Assembly (NCBI GenBank): GCA_032718865.1
Contig: JALUTQ010000032.1
Location: 1,116,001 to 1,180,000, forward strand
Source of the DNA: Tilletia caries
Lineage: Eukaryota > Basidiomycota > Exobasidiomycetes > Tilletiales > Tilletiaceae
DNA: 64,000 nucleotides
Direction: 5' to 3'
In this document: positions 24,500-35,437 of the stretch, piece by piece
Position numbering within the stretch: the first letter of the stretch is position 1
Layout: the number at the start of each line of letters is the position of its first letter
Position numbers and translations under genes: made by a program
The notes under the pieces: generated by a model
Databases searched by the model: none
What the model saw: only the letters and a program-made list of their open reading frames with translations
Told to the model about the DNA's origin: nothing

Positions 24500-25643
24500 C
24501 TTATACACATGAGTGGCCCGTTTGCTTGCAGATTTCAAGCACCGTGAAGCAGTCCGATTATCTCCACAACAGCTTGAAGAGCAGCCGCGTCAGTACGAAC
24601 AATTTGACATCGGTCCGCGTTTTAGGCAATCCTGCTTCACTGGAAGAATCGATCAGCCTCACATGGCGGAGGGGCGATGGCGATGGCGCGTCTTTTTTGT
24701 GATTGCCATGAGCACAGCACGCAGATTCTTTCCGTGTCCGGTTAAAACATTGTTAACGTTGCGTGTATGGCTGTTAGTGAGAGTCAGGATGCGAGCCTTT
24801 TGAGAATCGTTCTCGTAGCATTGCGGTTCTGCTTCGCAACGTTCCACTAACGCTCTGAATGCATTCGCAGGAAATCAGTTAGTTATCAGACCAGCACGTT
24901 GACAGACGCCCGGCCTTAAGGTGTGCTGCTCACTTTTGTGGGATGTTCTCTCTTTGTTTTGCTGAGCTGTCACCAAGACAGATGCGTATTGACCAATGTT
25001 GGAGTGCTATCAATAGGCTTGACGTTCCGAACCGATGACCTGCGTCCATTCCGTTTTGGGGAGGTATGAAACGTGAAACGGCGTTTGATGGAGGATATGT
25101 CCGCGAGAATAGCAGAGAGAATCGTTCTGGTTACAATCGGAAAGAGACGATTTTCAGAAGTCGAGCGTGATTGTCAGACGGGAGGAAGGGTTTAAGAAAG
25201 AAGCCTCGATGATAGCCAAGGCCAAAAGATTCAGCGTAGTGGAATCAGCGGCGGCGATCGTTCAATTATAGGCAGTGATGGTACCTGATATTCAAGGAGA
25301 AGTTGTGCGGAACTCCAGGATGCCCTCGTCTGAATCTCGCCGGAGCTTGATCAGCGCCTCAGTGGCGACAGAGTTGTCATTGATGGATAGCCTGGGTCTT
25401 CAAGATTTTCCGCTCGAATCTCGCTGCTTCGATTGGAATGAGCCCCCTCAGGGAAGTCACTTCGCTGTCAGGATCAGACGTACCGTCGTATCCATGGACA
25501 TAACTTCCCTCTTTGAACTATCCTGGCCGACCATCCCGATCGCTCCCACGGTCGAAGGTGCATGTTGGCACATCGTTTTCGACCATTCAACGCTTCGATC
25601 TGTCGCCAGTTCAATAGGTTCTTCGCTTCTGAAGGGGATAGCG
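24500..25643 (+). repeat. Diverged duplicate of the copy A upstream flank; copia target region
   Basis: This is the partner of 18815-19740 (see there). A frame from 25275 (VRNSRMPSSESRR and onward) is open up to the copia insertion at 25649 and runs a few codons into its LTR. That frame end is therefore artificial. I treat it as a gene remnant without assigned function. Confidence 0.5.
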
Positions 25644-25691
25644 CTCTGTGTGAAGTGGAGGTCCGGGCCGGACTACCGTGGGTGCTGCGTG

Positions 25692-25758
25692 TAGTCTGGT
25701 CACACCAGACCGTCGCACGCACGTGATGACAGGACAGGATCCCGTGGAGACGGTCTGG
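25692..25758. repeat. Left terminal and subterminal inverted repeats of copy 2
   Basis: The terminal 20 bp contain the hairpin GTCTGGT-CAC-ACCAGAC. CCAGACCGTC at 25705-25714 pairs with GACGGTCTGG at 25749-25758. The right end (32703-32722) has the same terminal hairpin, with CCAGACC again about 50 bp inside. Confidence 0.85.
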
Positions 25759-26275
25759 ACGCACTCGACCCAGTTTTGGCTGGAAGTCCCAATTACAACC
25801 GACCCAACTTGTCACCACATACGATTTTTTTCTCTTTGTAAGGCCCGATCATGATAACCAGATCCGGACACTACAAGTCTCCAACCAGTGGTCGCAGTAC
25901 GCTCCTCGCCACCACTCACCAGGCTCAGCAGCCTGCTGGATGCCATCCGTCGTCACTCTCGGCTCTCTCGGACTCTCGCCCAGCTGTGACTTGTGAGTAG
26001 GCCGTAGGGGACGTGCTGCGCTTGTCATTATGCCCAGCTGATCCTTTGCCTCATGCTTTGACTCCCATCGTACAGAACAGCGGCCTCCGACGCAACTGTC
26101 GCGAGACTGGACGCCTTCCTCGGCACAGCAACTGTCGCGCTCTCCCGCCTACGTCTCTGCCCTCTGGACGGCCAGTGAGTTCTTTGTCGCTTTATGCTTG
26201 CATCATTGAATGCCAAAGCACACCGTACTGAGCCACGCATGATCTACAGCTCTCATCACACAGCTATGCCCGGGA

Positions 26276-29200
26276 CACCTCAATCATCAAGCGGAACGTC
26301 TCGGACACCTTTGGCCGCCATAGTCAGCGTTCCACAGCAAGCAGCATCCATACCTCAAGCCGCCACTGCCGCTGTGGTTGCCCTTGCGCTCGCACTCGAC
26401 GTCGATGAAGAAGATGGTTCGTCTCGGGGCTCAAAGGTCAGTATCTCGATGTCATGCTGGGTCATCCCACGCCTCAAACCACATGCAGCTGACCGACATC
26501 ATTTCATTCTCTTTGTGTGCCAGAGACCTCGTTTAGACTCGTACGATCTTCCCCACGGACCAAGCTGTGCGCTACGCGGTTCGGATCAGGTGGAGAATGT
26601 GTGAGTAGATGGGACTGGTGCAACGCGGACGCGCTCCTATCTACGTTGCGTACACAGACGCCCCGCGCATGTTGAATGTTGATCACTGACAAGTGACACT
26701 CCTACACATTGTTCTACAGTTCCCCTTCCTTGAACAATGATCAGATTGGCGCAGATGCTTTGTGTGCGCTCGCGCAGAGCCTCTCTGCCCATGAACCACG
26801 CCCCTCTGCCGCACCTCGCCCGCCATCTGCAGTGACCGAGCTCCCTCACGCTCGGCACGGACCCGACTCAGCACCAGAAGCAGCAGCAGCGCCGACGACG
26901 GCGACGGTGATGGGTGCAGAGTCAGTTCAAGCGTCCGGAAGTTCGGCGGCGCTGCCGGAAGAAAGCACCAATAGCATGAAACGCAAACGTGAGCTATCCC
27001 TTCACCCCTCCCTAGTCGTCGTGTGATTTTTGTGAATGAACCTCCTTCAATCTTTACACTTTCTGATACACACAGGATCGGAGCGTAGCATACATGTATC
27101 TCGATCATCCGCAAGCCAGTTGCCTCCGCTACACGTCCTCACCGCGGCAGTGCGCGCTGCCATGCACAACATGAATTTTTATACCGAAGCCATGGCAGGT
27201 CGAGACCGTGTACCGCATCATCGCTGGGATGGACGGCGTTGTTGCCGCCGGGACGGGCTCAGGCAAGAGCATGATCTGGTACTACATACCACTCATACTG
27301 CCAAAGGCCAAAATTCTCGTCATGACCGCACTAAAAGAGATCGAGAAACAGCAGGTAGGCATGGTCGATGGTAGTGAATCGTCTGCTCTCAGCCTGTCAC
27401 CATGCCAGGCTCTGATTTTTCTGGACATCAACAGGTCGAGTTGCTGCGCGCAGCTGGTATATCGGCAGTCGCACTTAACGCCGACACTTTGAACACAGAG
27501 GTCAGTGTGCTGAATGAGTGTCTATGAACTGAATTTCTTGGGCTAGGATGATCTGGGCACTGACAAATATGGATGTATGCACTTTACATTTTTACAGTCT
27601 TGTCGTCGGGCGCACAAGCAAGACAAAAAAAAGGGAAAGGGAAAAAGCATCCAGTCCTTTACACCTGGTCGAGAACGGAACCGCCCAAGTCGTCTTTGCC
27701 TCTCCGGAGATGCTGTTCAACAACAGCAGAGTCAGTACAGCTGTGACCGGGAGCAGATGGGCCAAAGACCTCTGCGCCATCGTGGTTGACGAGGCGCATG
27801 TCGTGTATGATTGGGGCATAGTCAGGTCCAATTCCAACAAGGCTCCATTTCGGCCAGAGTTCGGCAAGCTGGCTGTGCTCCGGGCCAAGTTCAACTCGAA
27901 TGTTCCGCTCCTCGCGATGTCGGCAACTCTGAATGGCCCATCCCTACCCGCTATCTGTACAGCCCTACAGTTCGGCCGACTGCCATTCTTCGCACTGGAT
28001 GTTGGGAAGGAACGAGACGGGTGCGCGTACGATATCCAGGCGTTCCAGCATCCGATCTCGTCGTTCCTCGACCTCGTCGAAGTTATCCAACCAAGGCAAG
28101 GGACGGGCCAGTTGCCGAAAACGATCATATACGTCAATTCCAGGGATAAGGCGGTGTCGATTCTGGAGGTTCTTCAGCAACATCTCCCTCCCGAACTTCG
28201 AAACAGCATCGCGACGTTCACGGCCGCCGATACGACAAGCCAGAAGCGATGGACGATGAATGGTCTGTTAGCCGGCACGATACGGGTCGTCATTGCGACG
28301 GAGGCTCTTGGCATGGGAATCGATCTACCGGACGTGGACATGGTCATTCAGTGGGAGCTTCCCAAAGACTTCAGAGCCTTGGTTCAACACTTTGGACGGG
28401 GTGCTCGAGGTCCGCAATCGCGTGCGGCGGCTCTCTTGCTATGTCCAACCTGGGTGATTCAATGCAGGGACGCATTCAAGGCTGGCCAAGGTCGAGAAGC
28501 ATCACAGGCTCCAGCGCCAGCGCCTACTTCAAGTCTTTCTACGCGGTTGCAGCAGCAGTGGTCGAACCTCGATGAGCATCTGAAAGCATGGCTTTTGACG
28601 CCCGGTTGCTTGCGTTCCGCCGTCGGTCGCCTCACTCGATTGGACTTTGCGCCGGTCATGCAGACTGTCGAGCCGTTCAGGACGGCACATCCTGCAATCT
28701 CCTCACTTGCAATTGGCACGGGACCGGTCTCGGATACCCAGTCCTGCTTCTACTGACGCAACACTTTGGCACAAGAGACACACGCCGAGGCCGACAGAGC
28801 CAATCCTACTTGTTGCTCTCAGTGCACGGAGGGCAACTCTGTACAACGAGCTCCAGTGGAGCCCAGCGGCATCAGGGCGGCAGCGCGTCTCACTGTTCCT
28901 CCCGCTCATGTCGATACCGTCGAGCTCTGTCGCGATCTGGGTCGTGAGGTATGGAAGTGGAGACAACAGATCTTCAAAAGCCGATCAGGTGTGGAAGATT
29001 GGCAAACGGCCCGGTCTGTGATGCCAGACGAAACGCTGGGTGGTCTCATCGACAGAGCACCTCGCCTACTCGCGCGCGCTGTCCACAACGACGTTATTGA
29101 CGAACACTATACTCGCAGTCTTCTGGGTGATTCTTCCGGCATGTCAGCGAACCACATCTCCGAATTGCAGCCCATTCTTGAAGTATGGGCCCATGCCAGT

Positions 29201-29311
29201 CTCACGCTGCCCATTGCTACTCGACTGACTCGGAATGGCTGGGTATCCAAAGGCCAGTCCTCTGACGTCCACAATGATGACGATGCTCTCACGGCAGCGA
29301 TACTAATTTGA
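26276..29311 (+). pseudogene. RecQ-like DEAH-box helicase of the transposon, copy 2
   Basis: SF2 helicase homologous to copy 1. The start at 26276 opens with MPG and the first exon ends at 26436 (GSK), both matching copy 1. Later exons include the Walker A exon ending at 27354, a 66-nt exon 27435-27500, and the main exon from about 27600. Motifs: AGTGSGKSMIW, VVDEAHVVYDWG, AMSATL, IIYVNSR, ATEALGMGIDLPDVDMVIQW and QHFGRGARG. A C-terminal region with PTCCSQC runs to 29311. Breaks relative to copy 1: one extra base in T5 (27175-27179) before the WQVE motif, one shift at A8 (27625-27632), and TGA at 28754-28756 where copy 1 has TGG. Homopolymer positions leave sequencing error possible for the first two. 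Its role in transposition is inferred. Confidence 0.85.
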
Positions 29312-29380
29312 AACTCAGTGGTGACTGGTGAGTAGTACATTGATCATTCTTCTTCTTGTGTACGCGCCAATAATTTATCC

Positions 29381-32300
29381 TCATTCCTCATCTGCCATTA
29401 GTTCCTCTTCAGCCAGGGCCCACTCCAGCTCATCCTCTTCCTCCCTTCGCAGCCACGCTTGATGCCTGTGATCTCGCTCCGACGATTGTATGTCACCGTC
29501 GCTGAAAACATCCGGATCATCTTCCATATCGTCTAGTGAGTCCATCTCGACGTCTTTGCTGGGGTCGAACGATGTCTCGTTCTGATGATCGTTGTCGTCG
29601 TCCGAACTCGGCAAGCCATCGAGCCTGTCCCACGCTTTCCGCACCTTGGTCCACCGACGTAAGCCCCTCGCCCGCAAATACAACAAACCCCGTTCGAGAG
29701 CATCGTCGCCGCACTTCGCCGAAACCAAGTCTGCGAGCAGATCTATTCCACTCAGCACTCCGGCAGCGTTTTCCTTTGGCCGTTGGGCTGCTCGCTGAGC
29801 CAGTGTCGCATCTGAAAGTCTACCCTGCCGTGCGTCAAACAGTCGATCTTGTTGTGCCAAATTCGAAATCCGCTCGATGTCTTTGACAAATTTGCTCTCT
29901 CTCTCCAGATTTCGGCCGTTCTCGTCGAACAGGTACGCATGTGCGCCGTGTAGCGACCTGGAGATCTCGCATACTGCGGAGAACGAGTCTCGCAACCGCG
30001 CAACAACTGTTGCTGCTCCGTGCGTAGTATCGGTGCGCTGAGAGATTGGGATCCGTGAGTCAGCCCAGATACTGAGAAGCAGAGTGTATACACAGCGTGT
30101 AGCTTTGCCACTGACCTGTAGTTCCTTGTTCAGATGTTCTTGATAAAGATCTGCCCCAATGAAGCTTTCACGTGCTCCGAAGCGGTTGATGAGCCGAGCC
30201 GCAGCCAGCGTCCGCCATGTATCAGCAGGAAGCACCTTATGGGCCCAAATGTCGTCAAGGCATGCCTGTGAGTACTGATGCTTCCCGACGCCGGCGAACG
30301 CGATGGCCAGAAACTTCTGCGCGGCTAACATTCTTCCAACGTCCCCTTTGCGACAGGCGTCGTCCCACTCCAGCGCCAAGAGGGTATCCCGAAGAAATCG
30401 ACGTGCGTTCAGGCCGACCTCATCCTGACAGGCTTCGAGAGCTTGTACCGAGGAATCGCCGAACACCGTCTCCAACACACCGTCAACCAGTTCGCGGATC
30501 GCTTCAACGCTCGTGGGGGTCCATTTCGCCAGATCCTTTGTTTGTTTGGCCAGTTGTGTCCTACCGGCAAACCGCAATCCCAAGACAACAATGGCAAAGA
30601 GTAAGTCCTCACACTTCAGGATTTCAGAGGCCTGGTCCTTGGCGATGATCCAGGCGACTCACCGGAAAAGGTAACGAATCCACCCGCTGAATGTGTGCTT
30701 GATCAAATTCCAGGCTTCATTGTAAAGTGGCTCTTCCTCTCGCAACGCAGATTTTCCGCGGCGTAGCGCATCACGAAGACGCTCGAGGCTGGCGGCATAT
30801 CCTACTTTATTTGTTGCGAAGTGGATCTTGAAGATCGCCCAAACCCAATTTAAGTGCAAATGCCAGGGAGCTGAGGAAGAACGGTCAAAGTTGTATTTGT
30901 CTTCCGCTTTGACATGCTGCCGACGTGCCTTCAACCCTGCTTCAACATTCCTGTGAGTTTTCAGGTCTCCGACAACGAGCAAGACGTTTCCCTCTGGCAA
31001 TACGCTGGTCCGGAGCAGCTCCCACTTTGTTGCTTCAGGCGCAGATTGATCGGCCTGGGAAGAGGGTACGTTGGTCGGGACTTCTACCTCGTCGTATATG
31101 CGCAAAGTGATTGAGCTGTCCTCGAGCACGGCCAGATTACCGTCTATGCTCCCTTCGTTTGCCTCGATCAAAGGAAGAGGAGCAAGCTGCCATTGAGCTG
31201 CCTCGATTTTGTCCAGACGATGCGCGTTTTGACAGGCTTCCTTATATTCCCGCAGAAGTTGAATTGTACGCTGTGTATGCTTGTTTTGAACGTCGATAGA
31301 TGCCTTCTTGACATCCAAAAGCTCTCGTGCCAGGAAGTACTGCCCAGCGCTTCGAAGAAAGGCACTTTTGCCCATGAATTCGTCCTCGTCCAAACTGCGC
31401 GGGGCGTCAAGGGCGGAAAGGATGGTAGTGGAAAGTGCCGCAGAAGAAAAAGACTTTGGAAGCTGGACATACGTGCGACTTGTTAAATTGACCATTCGAG
31501 TTTTCGAAGTGACTTGGTTTGATCGCTCTTGCACGTATATGTCTACATTGTCGTAGAGAAGAACGTGAACGGCGTCGACATCCTTCATCAGGGACTGAGC
31601 TTTCGCAAGTGCCAGTTTATTGAAGTGCACCAAATGACGCGAGCTGGTGTCCCGACTGGTAGCGACTCCAAGGCGATTGAGCATTGTTTGTATGCTTTTT
31701 CGGCGCATGCTTGAGCCTGAGGATGAGACCGAACACAGTCTGGAATCGATTCATACGCTCGCTCCTCAGGTTCAACGCGATCGAAAGGCAAACAACGACG
31801 GCCTGTACGTTGAAGAACAAAGGTTTATGAGCTATGTGACATAGCTGCATACACCACTCAGTCACTCACATTATCTGATTTCAGTGACCATGTAGCACCC
31901 TCCTCCGTACTGATTTCGCTCCGCTGTGGACCATACGCGGATGCATCGCCAACGCCGCAAAGACGTTCCATGATGCGGACTGTGACAGGTAGATGTTGTT
32001 CCATTAGGGTGCGCAGATAAAGGAGTTGATCTGTTTCTGGAGCACTGGCATCTCCTAAGAAGTCGGAAGCTCGGAATCCTGGCTCGTGGGACGCCTGATC
32101 TTTTTCAACAGTGATCCTTTCGAGCAATATATCGGCCAAACCCTTGCCGTATGTGATCGCCGCCTCGTCCTCAGTGCTGAATACCGCTCTGCTCAATAGA
32201 CGAGCGCATCGTAGAGGACCGTATTGCCGGCCGGGTCTGTAGAGAAGCCAGTTGGAGCGCTGGCGCTGGAGACTGACGTCCGAACTTGTGAAAAACTCGT

Positions 32301-32397
32301 CCAGAAAGTCGGAAAGCGAGAGTCCCACATCTGCCATGGTATCATGGACGGCCAGAACCCTCTGAAGGCGCGACATGCGGGCCCTTCTGTTGACCAA
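29381..32397 (-). pseudogene. DUF6589-family protein (putative transposase), copy 2
   Basis: Full-length DUF6589 gene with probable exons about 32390-31870, 31802-30663, about 30607-30117 and about 30040-29381. Visible family features in order: LSDFLDEFF near the N-terminus, NLRSERMNRFQTVFGL, LLYDNVDIYVQERS (near 31570), LLVVGDLKTHRN (near 30965), DVGRMLAAQKFLAIAFAGVG, GADLYQEHLNKELQ (near 30140) and an acidic C-terminus. The Asp-Asp-Glu spacing of YDN, GDLKT and LYQEH would suit an RNase H-like DDE nuclease, but I have not tested this. A +1 shift at the A5 run (complement of 31696-31700) breaks the frame before QTMLNRLGV. The 30663 junction is also uncertain in phase. It is convergent with the helicase, as in copy 1. 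Confidence 0.82.
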
Positions 32398-32778
32398 ATG
32401 TAAAGGTGATGTTAGTCGATTGGATCATGGACCAAACTGCACTTGCAACCCTCCTCCGTGTGACCAATACTGCTGGCGGCAGACGGGCAAGACAAACTTG
32501 GCTGTAAAGGATGTGCGCCATACTCACGGGGGATGATCTTCTTGCGTCATCATGTCTGTGTGGAGAGCTCAATGGTTGGAAGGGAAGAGTAGAGAATGGA
32601 GGGTTTGGACAGGTTTTGCTCGACCACTTCCACTCAGAATCGGGTCGAGTGCGCCCAGACCGCGTACGCGGTATAGTGCTTTAGCTCATTTGAGAGTTAC
32701 AAGGTCTGGTGTTACCAGACTAGTGCTGCGTGTCCCTTTTTTCCCTTCATGTAAAACCTCTTCCTGTCAATGAGAACC

Positions 32779-35401
32779 TGTGCTGGACGAGGTCCATGTG
32801 GCTCTTATCTTATCTTATCTGTTCTCTTCCTCTTCCTCTTCGTTTCCTTTCCTTTTCTCACACTCGCACTCCTCCGCATAGCAACACCAGTACCTCCACA
32901 TTTCCCACGCTATTTTCTCTCCTCCTCATCTTTTTCCCTTCCCGAGCTCATCCTTGTACTTAGTTCTTTCTCCTTGTCAATTACTCACTCTTCACTTGTT
33001 GCATATTGCTTCGCACTGCTAGTCTATCTAGTACATGGTGATGAGAGTAGATCTGCTCCGCTGAGCGAAGTACGCAGGCCGAGCGACCCACAAGACACCA
33101 CCCTTCTCCCTTACCCTCCCACCTTCTCACCGCTGTCATCGTCCCTTTCTTGACCTCCTTCGACCTTCACCTTATTTTCTTCTCAGGTTACACGAACACC
33201 TCGCCCTTCTGCTCGCGCTTTCGCTGCTGTTCCGCTGCGCGTGCGTCGAGGTCGAACCTTCCCTCCGCCCCAAGATCTCCACAGCTCTCCTCCAGTGCTC
33301 TCGTGTCCGGCTCTCCCCAACTACAAGCCATCCCGCCCGCAACATGCACGCCGAGCTTCGTCTCTCGTCTACCGGCTCTGGCGAGTCGTTTGCCCCCAAG
33401 ACCTTCATTTTTGACCGTCCTTCCACCCTCGAACTCGATGGCCACGTCCCCGGCTTGAACTTTCTCCCCGCTCCCGCTGCGGACAACGCCATTCTTCCCT
33501 CTTTTTGCCTTGGTGATCGACCAGGCTTTCATTCGTTACGATGGTTCCTCCTTTACGCTCAAGTCCGTCCCCTGGCATTCTGACTCGGTGTGCATCGACG
33601 GACGGCTGCTCGGCGACCGTGTACATGCGCTCTCGGACGGCGACAAGCTGCGCTTTGGCAAATACTTCAAGGACGGTCGTCGCTTCGAAACGGAGTGCGC
33701 TGTTCGCGTTCGCATCTCTTTTCCTCCTCCAGCACCCACGACCACAAATTTGCCCGGTGTACGCAAGCTCCTCAAAGACCTTCGGGAAGACAAGGCGCAG
33801 GATCGACCCAGCCGACAGTCAGCGAGCCGTGACAAAGCCGGGACGCTTTCGGCGAGTCGGGTACCAACCTCGGTACCGACTTCGGTACTGCAGTCTCCAG
33901 CTTCTCCCACTACTCCAGTACCGGTCTCCGACTCGCTTCTCCCATCTCATACGAGCATCCCCGGCATCAGCACCTCCTCGTCGTCCGCAATAGACCATAC
34001 CACCAGCTCTGCGACCGAGTGTCGTCCCGTCGTGTCTCGTTCTTACGCGGAACTGATCGCACAACATTCCCATGCGTACGATCCACCACCTGCTTGCCTC
34101 GCTTCCGCTACCGCCGCAACGCCCAAATTCTCTTCTCCACCATGCATCATCTCAACAACACACTCGTCGACGGTCCTTGGTTTACCGCCTCCGGACTGCG
34201 CTTCTTCTGGCGAAGTCATCGATCCATTGCGTCCGCGCACCAAAGCAGACCATGAGGGCATTCTTCAGGACGCGACCCAACTTGCTTCTGCCGAAACGGT
34301 GTCCGGCTCTTTGGTCTCCTCCACCTCGGTATCGACTTCGGTACTCGCGCCCTCGTCACCGCATTCAACCGCACCGAGTCCCTCAGCCGCGCCTGGCAAT
34401 CATGGCAGTGAGAACGCGAAACCTTCGTCATCGCAAGTGACGTCTGCACCGACCCTATCATCTCCTGCCCCCACATCAGAAGCTCCGACGCGTACCTGTC
34501 ACAGCGAGGCGAGGCTTGGATCCGTCGACTGTGCGCTGGCTCGCATCCGATCAGCGTGGCTGCTATTGCGACAGGAGGTTATGGATGCAGCGTCGGCTGC
34601 TCTTACCGCCACACAAGTTCCTTCTCATCCGCCCGTGCATGTGGCTGCCCCAACAGCGATCAGCTCTCCATATCGGCCCTCTTCTCCGAATCATGCTCTT
34701 GCTCGCGTCGCAGAGGCTTGGAGAATTGCGCGACAATGGATACATGAAGACTCAGCTCCGCCGACTACCGCCTCCGTATCATCCGTGCGCACTCCTGGCT
34801 CCCTTGCTTTGGATGTCGATCGTACGGTCTCAGCTCTTCCATACAATCACTATGGCGACTGTAGCGCTGCTCCGTCGGTCTTCGCTCCTCCCCCGCCACT
34901 TAGCTCTTCACCTCATCACCTTCCGACTTTGTTTTTCCTTCAGGCCTTGTGTGTCATGGCTATGGACGTCGAATCCGTGCCTCGCCCATCCTCAGCTCTA
35001 TCGCCCATTCACACACCACGCGCAGATACTTCGAAGCCTCTTCAGCCAGCCCTCGTTTGCGCCTCTTTTCTTCCCTATCCATTGAGCCGCATCCGGTGCA
35101 TTCCTCAACCACGACTCGGGACAGTCGTCTTTTGTTGGTGGGGATGTGCTAGACGAGGTCCATGTGGCTCTTATCTTATCTTATCTGTTCTCTTCCTCTT
35201 CCTCTTCGTTTCCTTTCCTTTTTCTCACACTCGCACTCCTCCGCATAGCAACACCAGTACCTCCACATTTCCCACGCTATTTTCTCTCCTCCTCATCTTT
35301 TCCCTTCCCGAGCTCATCCTTGTACTTAGTTCTTTCTCCTTGTCAATTACTCACTCTTCACTTGTTGCATATTGCTTCGCACTGCTAGTCTATCTAGTAC
35401 A
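32779..35401 (+). mobile_element. Non-autonomous LTR element carrying an FHA-domain gene
   Basis: Two 257-bp LTRs (32779-33035 and 35145-35401), starting TGTGCT and ending GTACA, differ by one substitution and two one-base indels. The 5-bp duplication gaacc (32774-32778 and 35402-35406) shows insertion into the copia 5' LTR. A purine tract (ggtgggga) precedes the 3' LTR, and TGGTGATGAG follows the 5' LTR as a possible primer site. The 2.1-kb interior has no gag, protease, reverse transcriptase or integrase; it carries an FHA-domain reading frame instead. The near-identity of the LTRs indicates recent insertion. Movement would need enzymes supplied in trans. Confidence 0.9.
33344..35144 (+). 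CDS. FHA-domain gene captured inside the LTR element
   Basis: A long frame is open from 33510 through the interior. It runs on into the 3' LTR to 35450, so its true end is uncertain. Near the start it has the C-terminal half of a forkhead-associated domain: FIRYDGSSFTLKSV, then VCIDGRLLGDRVHALSDGDK and LRFGK. FHA domains bind phosphothreonine peptides. A short upstream frame (33344, MHAELRLSSTGSG) looks like the domain's first strands in another frame, so a frameshift or a lost intron near 33505 is likely. The remainder is Ser/Thr/Pro-rich, with two related segments (LARIRSAWLLLRQEVMDAAS and LARVAEAWRIARQWIHEDSA). It was probably acquired from a host gene; the donor is not in this window. Confidence 0.65.
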
Positions 35402-35422
35402 GAACCACCATCAGTTTCCACA

Positions 35423-35437
35423 GGTTATGAGTCCACT
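35423..35437 (+). other. Copia primer-binding site
   Basis: GGTTATGAGTCC directly after the 5' LTR complements the anticodon loop (CTCATAACC) of initiator tRNA-Met, suggesting priming by a tRNA half. Confidence 0.6.

Larger units (their letters stand above)
25692..32722 (+). mobile_element. RecQ/DUF6589 transposon, copy 2 (complete, 7031 bp)
   Basis: The termini are TAGTCTGGTCACACCAGACC at 25692-25711 and its inverted counterpart with one mismatch at 32703-32722. The 10-bp duplication gtgctgcgtg flanks it (25682-25691 and 32723-32732). The empty target is seen in the 3' LTR of the host copia, where the same sequence appears once without interruption. Each terminus folds on itself, and an inner pair CCAGACCGTC/GACGGTCTGG (25705-25714 and 25749-25758) follows. 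Two genes converge in the middle: helicase (plus) and DUF6589 (minus), with stops 69 bp apart. Both genes are probably inactive here: frame breaks occur at short homopolymer runs, and the helicase has one in-frame stop. I know of no named transposon superfamily with this combination. Confidence 0.93.
25649..35422 (+). repeat. Copia 5' LTR, in three pieces
   Basis: The pieces are 25649-25691, 32733-32778 and 35407-35422. Together they match the 3' LTR (42998-43100) apart from the duplicated target bases, a T-run length difference and one substitution (accatc against accatt). Confidence 0.9.

Noticed and set aside
25275..25694. Intact 139-residue gene
   Set aside because: Its last 15 codons are copia LTR sequence and the stop lies in the transposon terminus; it is a truncated remnant.
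32779..35401. LTRs of the copia element itself
   Set aside because: The 257-bp repeats flank only the FHA interior, have their own gaacc duplication, and differ from the 103-bp copia LTRs.
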